Positions 11,128-20,411 of a stretch of 64,000 nt of DNA are shown here, in pieces. Position numbers and translations under genes: made by a program. Where the stretch lies: the NCBI RefSeq assembly GCF_022419205.1, contig NZ_JAJOZU010000003.1:62001-126000 (forward strand), given 5' to 3'. Position 1 is the stretch's first letter, and every line of letters begins with the position of its first letter. This DNA is from Thermomonas alba. GTDB taxonomy: Bacteria; Pseudomonadota; Gammaproteobacteria; Xanthomonadales; Xanthomonadaceae. The notes beneath the pieces were generated by a model. It searched no databases and was not told the origin of the DNA. It worked only from the letters and a program-made list of their open reading frames with translations.

Positions 11128-11898
11128 TCAGTCGAGCGCCGCCAGCTTGAGTTGTCCGTGATCCAGCCAGACCTGCACCGGCTTGCCGTGCAGGTCGGCC
11201 GGGATGTCTTCCAGCACTTTGTAATGGCCCGCCACCGCCACCAGCTCCGCATGGAACTCGCGGCAGAAGATGCGGGCCTCGGTATTCCCCTGCGCGCCGG
11301 CCAGGGCGCGGCCGCGCAGGGCTCCGTAGATGTGGATGCTGCCATCGGCCAGCACCTCGGCGCCAGCACCCACGGTGGACAGCACGGTCAGGTCGCGCTG
11401 CTCGGCATAGACCTGCTGCCCTGAGCGCACCGGGCTGGTGTGGATCAGGCCGGGCTTGCCGTCGCCGCCGCGCGCGGCGGGCGGGATGGCCGGGGGCGCG
11501 GGGGCGGGCGCCGGAAGCGGGCTCGCGCTGGCGGCGGGCGCGGCCTGCGTGGAGGCCGGTTCGTACTGGGCGCGGAACTTGGCCAGCAGCGGCAGGTCGA
11601 GCTCGCGCGCCAGGGCGTCGATCTCACGGGTGCCGTAGGCCAGCGCCACCGGCAACACCCCGGCCTCGCGCAGGGCCGCGATCAGCGCGCGCACCTGTTC
11701 GGCGCTGGGGGCGTGCAGCAGGTTGTTGAAATCCAGCACCACTGCGGCGCGTGCGAACAGGTTGGGGGCGCGCTGCACGCGCTCGCGCATTTCCTGCGCC
11801 AGGCGCGCCGGATCGAGCTGGCGGATGCGCAGGTTGGCAATGCCGACCTGGCCGAACTTGAGCTCGCCGGCCTGGGCGAGGTCGGGTTGCGCGCTCAT
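11128..11898 (-). CDS. minC: Septum site-determining protein MinC
   Basis: 256 residues with the two MinC domains: an N-terminal FtsZ-inhibiting domain (about 10-110, with the ARAAVVLDFN strand) and a C-terminal beta-helix domain (HTSPVRSGQQVYAE, GAEVLADGSIHIYGALRGRA), joined by a long Ala/Pro linker. MinC blocks FtsZ polymerisation at the poles with MinD. The ATG at 11898 is chosen because MSAQPDLAQAGELKFGQ is the family start and because it overlaps the stop of the GNAT gene as ATGA. The longer reading upstream of it is not MinC-like. Confidence 0.95.
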   Translation of the reverse strand: MSAQPDLAQAGELKFGQVGIANLRIRQLDPARLAQEMRERVQRAPNLFARAAVVLDFNNLLHAPSAEQVRALIAALREAGVLPVALAYGTREIDALARELDLPLLAKFRAQYEPASTQAAPAASASPLPAPAPAPPAIPPAARGGDGKPGLIHTSPVRSGQQVYAEQRDLTVLSTVGAGAEVLADGSIHIYGALRGRALAGAQGNTEARIFCREFHAELVAVAGHYKVLEDIPADLHGKPVQVWLDHGQLKLAALD

Positions 11899-12494
11899 GC
11901 GCAGACCTCGCGGGCTTCGGTACCGGTGGCCTGCGGGCGCGGGCGCTGCAGCCACGGAACGTCCGGCAGGGCATCGCCGTAGGTCTGACGCACCCACTCA
12001 TAGCTGCACAGCGGTTTCATCAGCATCGCCGCGCGCAGGCCGTGTTCGGCCATCACGTTCTGGCCGACCTCGCGAAACCCGAAGCTGCCGTGGAACAGCA
12101 GCGCGTGGTCGGTGCCCTGCTCCAGGAATACCTCGCAGGCCAGCTGCGGATAGCGCAGCTCGGCGTAGCTCTGTACGTCGGCGTAGAGCGCGCGCCCGAC
12201 GCCGCCGCCGCGGCGGCGGCTGGCCACCGCCACGCGGTCGATATAGAAGAAATCGGGGTAGTGCGCGCGGAACCAGGCGAAGTTGCTGCTGTCATGGCAG
12301 CCGCGGGCGCCAAAGCCGATCAGGAAGCCGGCCAGCGTGCCATCGCGCTCTGCCACCCGGAAGTACTCGGCATGGTCGTACAGCCGGCGCAGGCGCGCCG
12401 CATCCAGGGGGAGAATCGCAGGCCCGGCGGCATTGTTGAGGGCCAGGACGGAATCCAGCTCATGCTCGCGCACGTCGCGGATGGCAATCGTCAT
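11895..12494 (-). CDS. GNAT family N-acetyltransferase
   Basis: 199 residues with the GNAT fold: beta-strand FYIDRVAVASRRRGGGVGRALYADV contains the acetyl-CoA pyrophosphate-binding loop (RRGGGVGRA), and AGPAILPLDAARLRRLYDH precedes the substrate side. The substrate is unknown. The gene overlaps minC by four bases (ATGA) and is the first gene of the apparent GNAT-minC-minD-minE transcript, so its translation is coupled to minC. Whether it has any role in division is untested; cotranscription may be only convenience. Confidence 0.88.
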   Translation of the reverse strand: MTIAIRDVREHELDSVLALNNAAGPAILPLDAARLRRLYDHAEYFRVAERDGTLAGFLIGFGARGCHDSSNFAWFRAHYPDFFYIDRVAVASRRRGGGVGRALYADVQSYAELRYPQLACEVFLEQGTDHALLFHGSFGFREVGQNVMAEHGLRAAMLMKPLCSYEWVRQTYGDALPDVPWLQRPRPQATGTEAREVCA

Positions 12495-12627
12495 TCCTTT
12501 CAGACTCCGGTAGCGGCTGCGGGTGGCCCAGCGTGGCGCATCGGGGCGGGATTATCGCACGGGCGGCGGACCGTAAAGCATGACCTTGGAGGTGCGCGTT
12601 GCGCCGCCGGAGGGGGTATAAGACGCC

Positions 12628-13830
12628 ATGCTCGTGCGTATCTCACACACACGCCTGCTGCGCGCCGCTGGCCTGTTCACCTGGGCCATGGTGGGGTTGC
12701 CGCTGCTGTACTACTCGTGGCTGGCGCCGATGCTGGCGAACGGCGGCGAGGACATGGCCCTGCGGCCACTGCCCTGGCAGGGCTGGCTGGCCTATCTCGC
12801 ATTCGGGTTCAGCTATGCCTGGCTGACGCGCGGGCTCGGCAGCCGCTCCCGCAGCCCGGGCGATCTGCCGCTGCTGCTGGTGCTGACCCTGGCCGCGCTG
12901 GCGGTGAGCTATTACAGCGCCTCGGGAATGGGCAGCGTGCTGCTCATGGTGGCCGCCTGCGTGCTGCCGTGGCGGTTGCCGCTGCCGTGGGGCATTGCCT
13001 GGCTGCTGGCCGGGCAGCTGGCGGTGGCGCCGGTATTCATTCGCTGGCTGGGCTTTCCGCCGCTGGAAGCCTTGATGCAATCGATGCTGTATGCGGGCTT
13101 CTCCGGCTTCGTGTTCATCGTCAGCCTGGTCGCCCTGCAGCAGGCGCAGGCGCGCGAGGAGCAGCGCCGCCTGAACGCCGAACTGCGCGCCACCCGCGCC
13201 CTGCTCGCCGACAGCGCACGGGTGAACGAGCGCACCCGCATCGCGCGCGAGCTGCACGACCTGCTGGGCCACCACCTGACCGCGCTGAGCCTCAACCTGG
13301 AGGTGGCCGGCCATCTCTCCGAAGGACGGGTCAAGGAGCACGTGCAGCAGGCGCATACGCTGGCGCGCCTGCTGCTGACCGACGTGCGCGAGGCGGTCAG
13401 CCAGCTGCGAGAGGGCGGGGCGATCGATCTCGGCGCCGCGCTGCGGCCGCTCGCCGAGAATGTGCCGAGCCTGCAGATCCAGATGGACATCCAGGAGCCA
13501 TTGATGCTGGACGACCCCGAGCGCGCGCACGTGCTGCTGCGCTGTGCGCAGGAAGCCATCACCAACGCGGTGCGCCATTCGGGGGCCTCCCGGCTGTGGC
13601 TGTCGGCCCGCCGTGAGGGCGCGGATGTGGTGCTGGAGGTGCGCGATGACGGCCGCGGTAGCGATCAGATCGTGCCCGGCAACGGGCTGCGCGGGCTGGG
13701 TGAACGCCTGCGCATGCACGGCGGGCGGGCCGACATCGCCAGTCGGCGTGGCCAAGGCTTTCGCATCACCATTACCTTACCGGTGGCGGCGAGCGCCGCC
13801 TTGTCTCTCCCGCAAGGAGCCGACCCATGA
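12628..13830 (+). CDS. Sensor histidine kinase, NarL-partner (HisKA_3) type
   Basis: 400 residues. About six membrane helices fill residues 10-170, with hardly any periplasmic domain, as in DesK/LiaS-type sensors. A coiled segment (QQAQAREEQRRLNAEL) leads to the dimerisation box RIARELHDLLGHHLTALSL with phospho-acceptor His210. The HATPase domain has QEAITNAVRHSGA (N box) and RDDGRGSD with GNGLRGLGERL (G boxes). It probably senses a membrane condition. A GGAGGGG lies 12 bases before the ATG, rather far; GTG two codons later is an alternative start. The response regulator overlaps its stop as ATGA. It diverges from the GNAT-min operon. Confidence 0.93.
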   Translation: MLVRISHTRLLRAAGLFTWAMVGLPLLYYSWLAPMLANGGEDMALRPLPWQGWLAYLAFGFSYAWLTRGLGSRSRSPGDLPLLLVLTLAALAVSYYSASGMGSVLLMVAACVLPWRLPLPWGIAWLLAGQLAVAPVFIRWLGFPPLEALMQSMLYAGFSGFVFIVSLVALQQAQAREEQRRLNAELRATRALLADSARVNERTRIARELHDLLGHHLTALSLNLEVAGHLSEGRVKEHVQQAHTLARLLLTDVREAVSQLREGGAIDLGAALRPLAENVPSLQIQMDIQEPLMLDDPERAHVLLRCAQEAITNAVRHSGASRLWLSARREGADVVLEVRDDGRGSDQIVPGNGLRGLGERLRMHGGRADIASRRGQGFRITITLPVAASAALSLPQGADP

Positions 13831-14483
13831 GCAGAACCCGTCCCATCCGTGTGTTTCTGGTCGATGATCAGACCCTGGTGCGCCAAGGCATTCGCTCCCT
13901 GTTGTCGCTGGCCGAGGGCATAGAGGTCGTGGCTGAAGCGGCGGACGGCCGCCAGGCGGTGGAGCAGATCCCGCAGAGTGCGCCCGACGTGGTGCTGATG
14001 GACATGCGCATGCCGGTGATGTCGGGGCTGGAGGCCCTGCAGGCGCTCGGCAAGGCCGGTACCCTGCCGCCGACCATCATCCTCACCACGTTCGACGATG
14101 ACCAGCTGGTGCTGGCCGGCATCAAGGCCGGCGCCAAGGGCTACCTGCTCAAGGACGTGTCGCTGGAGCAGCTGGTAAGCGCCATCCAGACCGTCGCCGA
14201 TGGCGGTTCACTGGTGCAGCCGGCGGTGACCCAGCGCCTGCTGTCGGGGCTGGAGCACATGCGCAATGAGTTCGTCAGCCTGGAGCGTCCGGACCCGCTG
14301 ACCGAGCGCGAGACCGAAATCCTGCGCCTGATGGCCTCCGGGTTTTCCAACAAGGAGATCGCCAACTCCCTGGGCGTGGCCGAGGGCACGATCAAGAACC
14401 ACGTCTCCAACATTCTGTCCAAGCTCGGCGTGCGCGACCGCACCCGGGCGGTGCTCAAGGCGTTCGAACTGCAGTTGGTATGA
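13827..14483 (+). CDS. LuxR/NarL-family response regulator
   Basis: 218 residues. The receiver domain has the acidic pocket VDDQ, phospho-acceptor Asp59 in VLMDMRMP, the conserved Thr of LTTF and the Lys of KGYLLKD. The C-terminal LuxR helix-turn-helix reads LTEREIEIL-like (LTERETEILRLMASG) and SNKEIANSLGVAEGTIKNHVSNIL. It is the partner of the overlapping histidine kinase. Target genes are not apparent from the neighbourhood, though the following SRPBCC gene is on the same strand after a 153-base gap with its own possible promoter. Confidence 0.96.
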   Translation: MSRTRPIRVFLVDDQTLVRQGIRSLLSLAEGIEVVAEAADGRQAVEQIPQSAPDVVLMDMRMPVMSGLEALQALGKAGTLPPTIILTTFDDDQLVLAGIKAGAKGYLLKDVSLEQLVSAIQTVADGGSLVQPAVTQRLLSGLEHMRNEFVSLERPDPLTERETEILRLMASGFSNKEIANSLGVAEGTIKNHVSNILSKLGVRDRTRAVLKAFELQLV

Positions 14484-14636
14484 AACCGGAGTGTGGGCCG
14501 GGGCGCGGGTCGCCCGAAAGGGTGCGCCACGTCGCGGTTTCTGGATGGGCCGTCCTCGCCCGGGGCGAGACCGGTTTGCTAAGATGGGAAATCCGCGCGG
14601 CTGCTGGCCGCCACGGCCTTCTCCGGAGAATCCCGA

Positions 14637-15698
14637 ATGACTCGCTTGCTCGAGATCCTGATTTCCCTCGCCATCGTGTTCACCCTGTACCTGGTGGTGG
14701 GCCTGCTGCTGCCGTCTTCCCGCCACCTGGTGGAGAAGATCGAGACCAACCGCAAGCTCACCATCGTGTTCGACACGCTCAACAGCTTCCGTCGCTTCAA
14801 GGACTGGAATCCGCTGTTCCTGCGCGATCCGAACATGCAGATCACCCTCTCCGGTCCGGAAGAAGGCGTGGGGGCGCGTCTGGATTACGCCTCCAAGAAC
14901 GAGCGCCTGGGCAGCGGTAGCTACGAGATCGTCGAGAGCGTGCCGCGCGAGAAGGTGGCGATTGCCATCACCAACATCGAGCGCGGCGACAACAAGCGCA
15001 CCGCGTTCTACCTCAAGCTTACCGGCCGCAATAACCGCAACGTCGAGATCACCCAGACCTACGACGTGGACTACGGCTGGAACCTGCTCGGCCGCTATGC
15101 CGGCCTGTACGTGGCCCGCCATGTCGGCGACGACATGAAGCTGGGGCTGTCGCGCCTGACCACCATGCTGGCTTCGATTCCGAACGTCGATTACGCGGTC
15201 AAGGACAGCAAGATGACCACCCCGAAGGTGGTCGAGCGCCCGGCCGAGGACGTGCTGTTCGTCAACGCCGGCGCGGTCGAGCGCGGCAATGCGCAGATCC
15301 AGTCCTCGATCAATGCCAACAGCGAGTGGATCAAGCGCGTGATCGAGGCCAACGGCCTGGAGGCGGTGGGCCCGGTGCGCATCGTCACCACCGATCTCGG
15401 CCGCGAGACCTACACCTTCGATGTCGCCCAGGTGGTGCGTCGCAAGGGCGGTGGCGCGGTCGGCAAAGTCGCAACCCAGGGCCCGGTGCAGTATGTGCAG
15501 ATTCCGGCCGGCAAGGCGGTGATGGCGTCCTACACCGGCTATATGGCCGAGCTCGACAACGTGCGCAATGCCCTGCGCGCGTGGGCGGCCACCCACGGCT
15601 ACGAGGTCAAGGACCGCGCGTTCGAGGACTACAAGTCCGGCGTGGCCGGGGCGTTCACCGCCGATGGCCAGTTCGACGTGTACTGGCCGATCAAGTAA
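14637..15698 (+). CDS. Membrane-anchored SRPBCC (polyketide cyclase-like) protein
   Basis: 353 residues. One N-terminal membrane helix (about 5-27) is followed by a START/SRPBCC-like domain (about 30-190) with FDTLNSFRRFKDWNPLFLR and the GSGSYEIVESVPREKVAI strands. The second half (about 200-353) resembles a GyrI/effector-binding-like domain ending in YKSGVAGAFTADGQFDVYWPIK. Domain calls are by eye. Such proteins may bind a hydrophobic ligand at the membrane; no enzymatic residues can be named. A good purine-rich site (CTCCGGAGAATCCC) precedes the ATG, and a strong intrinsic terminator follows the gene. Confidence 0.75.
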   Translation: MTRLLEILISLAIVFTLYLVVGLLLPSSRHLVEKIETNRKLTIVFDTLNSFRRFKDWNPLFLRDPNMQITLSGPEEGVGARLDYASKNERLGSGSYEIVESVPREKVAIAITNIERGDNKRTAFYLKLTGRNNRNVEITQTYDVDYGWNLLGRYAGLYVARHVGDDMKLGLSRLTTMLASIPNVDYAVKDSKMTTPKVVERPAEDVLFVNAGAVERGNAQIQSSINANSEWIKRVIEANGLEAVGPVRIVTTDLGRETYTFDVAQVVRRKGGGAVGKVATQGPVQYVQIPAGKAVMASYTGYMAELDNVRNALRAWAATHGYEVKDRAFEDYKSGVAGAFTADGQFDVYWPIK

Positions 15699-15724
15699 GC
15701 CGGCCCGTCAGCACGCTGATCCCT

Positions 15725-15760
15725 TGCAAACGCCGCGCATCGCCGCGGCGTTTGCATTTT
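15725..15760 (+). terminator. Rho-independent terminator of the SRPBCC gene
   Basis: A perfect 13-bp stem (TGCAAACGCCGCG / CGCGGCGTTTGCA) with a six-base loop is followed by TTTT. This is the clearest intrinsic terminator in the window and ends transcription from the SRPBCC gene 26 bases after its stop. Confidence 0.9.
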
Positions 15761-15788
15761 CCAGAGGGTGAACAGGCACAATCCCGGC

Positions 15789-16172
15789 ATGCAGCCGCGC
15801 ATTCCCGCGACCCTCCCCCGCATCGTCGCCGCCCGCCGCTGGCTGGCGGCGGCCGGCAGCCTGCTGGCCGCCCTGGCGGTGGCGCTGTCGGCCTACGCCA
15901 TGCATGCCGCGATCCCCGCCGCGCGCGAGCGCCTGCTGCTGGCCGCGGCCTTCGGCTTCGCTCACGGGCTGGCGCTGGCCGCGCTGGCGCCGCTGGCGCA
16001 GCGCGCCGGCGCGCTGTGGGCGCAGCTGCTGCTGCTCACCGGGGTGCTGCTGTTCGCCGGCAGCCTGGCCGCGGCGGCGCTGCTGGGCGCCCCTACGGTG
16101 CTGGCGCCGGCCGGTGGCCTGCTGCTGATCGGCGGCTGGCTGCTGCAGGCCTGGGACCGGCTGCGCGGATGA
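15789..16172 (+). CDS. DUF423 family small membrane protein
   Basis: 127 residues, four hydrophobic helices. ARRWLAAAGSLLAALAVALSAYAMHA is the N-terminal pattern of DUF423 (E. coli YgdD), and FGFAHGLALAAL fits its second helix. Function unknown. The ATG is chosen because family members have a short N-terminus. GTG at 15768, which has AGAGG directly before it, would add seven residues and is possible. The gene begins after a strong terminator and its stop overlaps the glycosylase start as ATGA. Confidence 0.82.
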   Translation: MQPRIPATLPRIVAARRWLAAAGSLLAALAVALSAYAMHAAIPAARERLLLAAAFGFAHGLALAALAPLAQRAGALWAQLLLLTGVLLFAGSLAAAALLGAPTVLAPAGGLLLIGGWLLQAWDRLRG

Positions 16173-16858
16173 GCAGGGCGGGCATGGCCAGCTACGCGCG
16201 CGGATTCGATGTCGAACAGGCGTTCGCGCACCTGGCGCGGCGCGATCGCCGGCTGGGCGCGTGGATGCGTCGGCTCGGTCCGATCCCCGCCGATCCGCGC
16301 TGGCGCCAGCCGTTCGATCCGGTGGATGCGCTGGCGCGCGCGATCCTCTACCAGCAGCTCAGCGGCAAGGCGGCCGCGACCATCGTCGGGCGGGTGGAGG
16401 CGGCGATCGGCAGCGACCGCTTCCATTGCGACACCCTCTCACGGATCGACGACGCCACCCTGCGCGGCTGCGGGGTGTCCGCCAACAAGCTGCTGGCGTT
16501 GCGCGACCTGGCGCGGCGCGAGCAGGCCGGCGAGATCCCGGATCTTGGCCAGATGGCGCGCATGCACGACGATGAGGTCGTCGCCGCGCTGGTGCCGATC
16601 CGCGGCATCGGGCGCTGGACGGTGGAGATGATGCTGATGTTCCGGCTGGGTCGGCCCGATGTGCTGCCGGTGGACGACCTCGGCATTCGCAAGGGCGTGC
16701 AGGCGGTAGACAAGGCGGAGGCGCTGCCGGCCCCGAAGGAACTCGCCGCGCGCGGCGAGCGCTGGCGGCCGTACCGCAGCTATGCCAGCCTGTACCTGTG
16801 GCGGATCGCGGAGGCGGCCGCCGGCGCGGCCAAGCCGGTGAAGCGCTCGCAGGAATAG
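16169..16858 (+). CDS. DNA-3-methyladenine glycosylase II (AlkA/MAG-like)
   Basis: 229 residues of the HhH-GPD superfamily. The helix-hairpin-helix with catalytic region reads VPIRGIGRWTVEMMLMF followed by RPDVLPVDDLGIRKG; the Asp in PVDD is in the position of the catalytic aspartate. ILYQQLSGKAAATIVGR is the conserved first HhH-GPD helix. The enzyme excises alkylated bases such as 3-methyladenine. It lacks the extra N-terminal domain of E. coli AlkA, so it resembles yeast MAG in size. The start at 16169 overlaps the DUF423 stop (ATGA); ATG 16184 is an alternative. Confidence 0.92.
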   Translation: MSRAGMASYARGFDVEQAFAHLARRDRRLGAWMRRLGPIPADPRWRQPFDPVDALARAILYQQLSGKAAATIVGRVEAAIGSDRFHCDTLSRIDDATLRGCGVSANKLLALRDLARREQAGEIPDLGQMARMHDDEVVAALVPIRGIGRWTVEMMLMFRLGRPDVLPVDDLGIRKGVQAVDKAEALPAPKELAARGERWRPYRSYASLYLWRIAEAAAGAAKPVKRSQE

Positions 16859-16865
16859 GCGGCTT

Positions 16866-17255
16866 TCAGTTGGCGAGCGTCGCCCCGGCGTCCCGCAGCA
16901 GTTCCCGCAGCGCATGGCGATGGCAGTGCGCCTCGTCTTCGCAGTAGCAACCTACGCTGAAATCCGTCTGGTGCGACAGCGCGGCCAGCAGCGCGATCGC
17001 GTGCGCGGCGTCCGGCCGCTTCATCTCGCTGCGGTAGCGGCGGAAGAACGCCCGCCACTGCGCCGGCGTGGTCGCCGCATGCGCCATGTCCATCGTCGCC
17101 TGGCTGGGCGCCAAGGTGGGCAGCCAGACGTCGTAGAAGTCGCGGCGCGCATACTCGGATTTGGGCACCCCGCGCGGCGGCCGGCGCACGGTGCCGATGC
17201 GCAGGCCTTCGCCCGGAAGGCGCGGGCTGCCCAGGCGGACGATGCGGACGGCCAT
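16866..17255 (-). CDS. DUF488 family protein
   Basis: 129 residues. The N-terminus VRIVRLGSPR and the segments GTVRRPPRGVPKSEYARRDFYDVWLP and CYCEDEAHCHR match DUF488 (YeaO-like) proteins, which have no firm function. Two cysteines and a His in CYCEDEAHCHRHAL could bind metal. The ATG at 17255 is supported by AGGGGAG eight bases upstream; longer readings upstream are not family-like. It is convergent with the glycosylase gene (7-base gap) and diverges from the TraB gene. Confidence 0.87.
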   Translation of the reverse strand: MAVRIVRLGSPRLPGEGLRIGTVRRPPRGVPKSEYARRDFYDVWLPTLAPSQATMDMAHAATTPAQWRAFFRRYRSEMKRPDAAHAIALLAALSHQTDFSVGCYCEDEAHCHRHALRELLRDAGATLAN

Positions 17256-17369
17256 GGTGTGCTCCCCTGCGGTGGCGATGGCGTGAGCATCCCACGATTC
17301 AGGCGCAGGTGGGACTTCGGAGCGCCGATGCCGGCACACTTGCGGCTTCAGCGACCGGGAGATGCGTGG

Positions 17370-18410
17370 ATGCGGAGTGTGATGCGGCAACTGGCGGCAG
17401 CGGTGATGTCTGCGCTCATGGCCTTCCCCATCCACGCCCAGGAGGCGCCGCCGGCGGACGCCATCCGCACCGAGGCCCCGGTGGTGGTGCAGGGCGAGCA
17501 GCCGGGGCCGGGCATGTGGATCGTGCGCAAGGGCGGCCACGAGCTGTACCTGCTCGGCACCTTGAGCCCGCTGCCGGCGAAGATGCAGTGGCAGGCCGTG
17601 CCGCTGCAGCGGGTGCTGGCGAACGCGCAGGAGGTGATCCGCATGCGCGGAGTGCAGATCGATGCCGACATCGGCTTCTTCCGCGGCCTGCTGCTGTTGC
17701 CCAAGCTGCTGGCTGCGCGCGACAACCCGGACGGCAAGACCCTGCGCGAGGTGGTCTCGCCCGCCTCCTATGTGCGCTGGCAGGCGCTGAAAGCGCGCTA
17801 CATCGGCAGCGACGGTGGGGTGGAAAAGCGCCGCCCGCTGTTCGCCGCGCAGGAGCTGTACACCGCGGCGATGAAGAAGAACGGGCTGGATACCCGCGAT
17901 CCGGTGTGGCCGGTGGTGGAGAAGGCGATCAAGGACCATCACCCGACGGTGACGGTGGTGAAGGAAACCATCGTCATCAAGGATCCCAAGCCGCTGCTGC
18001 AGGAATGGGCCAAGACCACGCTCGACGATTTGGCCTGCTTCGACAACACCCTGACCCGGATCGAGACCGACCTCGACGTCATGCGCGCGCGCGCCAACGC
18101 CTGGGCCACCGGCGACATGCCGGCGCTGCGCGCGCTGCCGCCGGCCTACCAGTGGGAGGCGTGCAGCGCCGCCGTCACTGAGGCCGGAATCGGCAAGCGG
18201 CTGGGCTTCGGCGATGCCCGCGCCAGGCTGCGCGCCAAGTGGCTGGCGGCCGCCGATGCGGCGCTGGAGAAGAATGCGGTCAGCTTCGCCGCGCTGCCGC
18301 TGAACGACCTGCTCGGCGCCAACGGCTACCTGGCGGCGCTGCAGGCCAAGGGTTACGCGGTGATCGCCCCGGAGGAGGACGCCCCGGGGGAGGACGGCGG
18401 GGAGGAGTGA
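17370..18410 (+). CDS. TraB/GumN family protein, secreted
   Basis: 346 residues. An N-terminal signal peptide (hydrophobic AAAVMSALMAFPIHAQ) is followed by the TraB/GumN core: WIVRKGGHELYLLGTLSPLPAKMQW carries the first conserved block, and Glu and Arg residues in NAQEVIRMRG follow. GumN-type proteins are related to metal-dependent TIKI proteases, but activity in bacteria is unproven. The ATG at 17370 has GGGAG eight bases upstream; ATG 17382 is an in-frame alternative. The C-terminus ends in an acidic tail (EEDAPGEDGGEE). It converges on dxs with an 18-base gap. Confidence 0.88.
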   Translation: MRSVMRQLAAAVMSALMAFPIHAQEAPPADAIRTEAPVVVQGEQPGPGMWIVRKGGHELYLLGTLSPLPAKMQWQAVPLQRVLANAQEVIRMRGVQIDADIGFFRGLLLLPKLLAARDNPDGKTLREVVSPASYVRWQALKARYIGSDGGVEKRRPLFAAQELYTAAMKKNGLDTRDPVWPVVEKAIKDHHPTVTVVKETIVIKDPKPLLQEWAKTTLDDLACFDNTLTRIETDLDVMRARANAWATGDMPALRALPPAYQWEACSAAVTEAGIGKRLGFGDARARLRAKWLAAADAALEKNAVSFAALPLNDLLGANGYLAALQAKGYAVIAPEEDAPGEDGGEE

Positions 18411-18428
18411 GCCGCGCGCGGCGGCCGC

Positions 18429-20336
18429 TTACGGCGCGGCCTGCGCAACCGCCGGCGCACGCAGCTGCGGCCAGCGCGCCAGCAGCGCGGCGCGGATACC
18501 GGCCGCGTCGAGCCCGGCCTCGGCCAGCAGCTCCTCGCGGCTGGCATGGTGCTGGAAGGCATCGGGCAGGCCGAGGTGCAGGATCGGCACCACCACCCCT
18601 TCGGCTGCCAGCAGCTCGGCCACGCCGCTGCCGGCCCCGCCGGCGACCACGTTGTCCTCGAGGGTGACCAGGCCCTCGTGGGTCTTGGCCAGCTCGAGGA
18701 TCAGCGCGCGGTCCAGCGGCTTGACGAAGCGCATGTTGACCACGGTCAGGCCAAGCGCTTCGCCCACCTGTTCGGCGACCGGCACCAGTGCGCCAAACGC
18801 GAGCAGCGCCAGCGGGCCGCCGCGCCGGCGCAGTTGCGCCTTGCCGATCGGCAGAGTCTCCAGCGACGGTTGCACGGCAACGCCGGGGCCGGTGCCACGC
18901 GGGTAGCGCACCGCCGCCGGGCCGGGGTAGTGGAAGCCGGTGGTCAGCATCTGCCGGCATTCGTTCTCGTCGGCAGGCGCCATCACCACCATGTTGGGCA
19001 CGCAGCGCAGATAGGACAGATCGAGGTTGCCGGCATGGGTGGCGCCGTCCGGGCCGACCACACCGGCACGGTCGATTGCAAAAAGCACGTCCAGTTTCTG
19101 GATGGCTACGTCGTGCACCAGCTGGTCATAGGCGCGCTGCAGGAAGGTCGAGTAGATCGCCACCACCGGCTTGGCGCCTTCGCAGGCCATGCCGGCGGCC
19201 AGGGTCACCGCATGCTGCTCGGCGATGGCGACGTCGAAATAGCGGTCCGGGTATTCCTGGCTGAAACGCACCAGCCCGGAGCCTTCGCGCATGGCCGGGG
19301 TGATCGCCAGCAGACGCGGCTCGGCGGCGGCCATGTCGCACAGCCAGTCGCCGAACACGTCGGTGTAGGTGGGCTTCTTCGGCTTGCCCTGGGCCGGCAC
19401 CACACCCACCGCCGGGTCGAACGGGGCCACCGCGTGGTAGCCGATCTGGTCGCCTTCGGCCGGTTGGTAGCCCTTGCCCTTGGTGGTGATGATGTGCAGC
19501 AACTGCGGGCCTTTCAGGCCTTGCAGGGTCTTCAGGGTGGCCAGCAGGGCGTCGATGTCGTGGCCGTCGATCGGGCCGGTGTAATGAAAGCCCATCTCCT
19601 CGAACAGGGTGGAGGGCACGAACATGCCCTTCCAGTGTTCCTCCCAGCGCTTGATGAAGCGGGCGGGCGGGCTGTGTTTGTCGCCCAGCAGCTTTTTGCC
19701 GCTTTCGCGCAGGGCGTTGAGGGTGCGGTTGCCGGAAAGCCGGCCCAGCATCCGGGTCAGGCCGCCCACTGCCTCGCTGATCGACATGCGGTTGTCGTTG
19801 AGGATCACCAGCAGGTCCGGCTCATCGTCCATGCCCCCGGCGTGCCCCAGCGCCTCGTAGGCCATGCCGGCGGTCATCGCGCCATCGCCGATCACCGCCA
19901 CCACCCGGCGCGGGTTGCCGGCGCGGGCATTGGCGATGGCCATGCCCAAGGCGGCTGAGATCGACGTCGAGGAGTGGCCCACCCCGAAGGTGTCGTACTC
20001 GGATTCCTCGCGCTTGGGGAATGGCGCCACGCCGTCCTTCTGCTTGACCGTATGGATGCGGTCGCGGCGGCCGGTGAGGATCTTGTGCGGGTAGCACTGG
20101 TGGCCGACGTCCCAGACGATGCGGTCATCCGGCGTCTGGTACAGGTAATGCAGTACGGTGGTCAGCTCCACCACGCCCAGGCCGGCGCCGAAGTGCCCGC
20201 CGGATTTGCCCACCGATTCGATCAGGTAGGCGCGCAGCTCGTCCGCCACCGCACGGAGCTGGGATTCCGGGAGTTGGCGGAGGTCGGCGGGGCGGTCGAT
20301 CCGCGACAGCAGGGGATAGCGGGAGGCATCAATCAT
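18429..20336 (-). CDS. dxs: 1-deoxy-D-xylulose-5-phosphate synthase
   Basis: 635 residues, normal for Dxs. It condenses pyruvate and glyceraldehyde 3-phosphate on thiamine diphosphate, the first step of the MEP isoprenoid pathway. Visible features: [17 protein letters not shown] near residue 45, the ThDP-binding [19 protein letters not shown], the transketolase middle domain [14 protein letters not shown] and the RYPRGTGPG loop. The ATG giving [16 protein letters not shown] is chosen as the family-like start; a longer reading has an unlike N-terminus. No other MEP gene is adjacent. Confidence 0.97.
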   Translation of the reverse strand: MIDASRYPLLSRIDRPADLRQLPESQLRAVADELRAYLIESVGKSGGHFGAGLGVVELTTVLHYLYQTPDDRIVWDVGHQCYPHKILTGRRDRIHTVKQKDGVAPFPKREESEYDTFGVGHSSTSISAALGMAIANARAGNPRRVVAVIGDGAMTAGMAYEALGHAGGMDDEPDLLVILNDNRMSISEAVGGLTRMLGRLSGNRTLNALRESGKKLLGDKHSPPARFIKRWEEHWKGMFVPSTLFEEMGFHYTGPIDGHDIDALLATLKTLQGLKGPQLLHIITTKGKGYQPAEGDQIGYHAVAPFDPAVGVVPAQGKPKKPTYTDVFGDWLCDMAAAEPRLLAITPAMREGSGLVRFSQEYPDRYFDVAIAEQHAVTLAAGMACEGAKPVVAIYSTFLQRAYDQLVHDVAIQKLDVLFAIDRAGVVGPDGATHAGNLDLSYLRCVPNMVVMAPADENECRQMLTTGFHYPGPAAVRYPRGTGPGVAVQPSLETLPIGKAQLRRRGGPLALLAFGALVPVAEQVGEALGLTVVNMRFVKPLDRALILELAKTHEGLVTLEDNVVAGGAGSGVAELLAAEGVVVPILHLGLPDAFQHHASREELLAEAGLDAAGIRAALLARWPQLRAPAVAQAAP

Positions 20337-20411
20337 CCGGCTATTGTCGCGCCGGCCGGGGCCGGGGGGCAATCTGACGCGGGCGGCGACGAAACGTGCA
20401 GCGCGGGCGGG

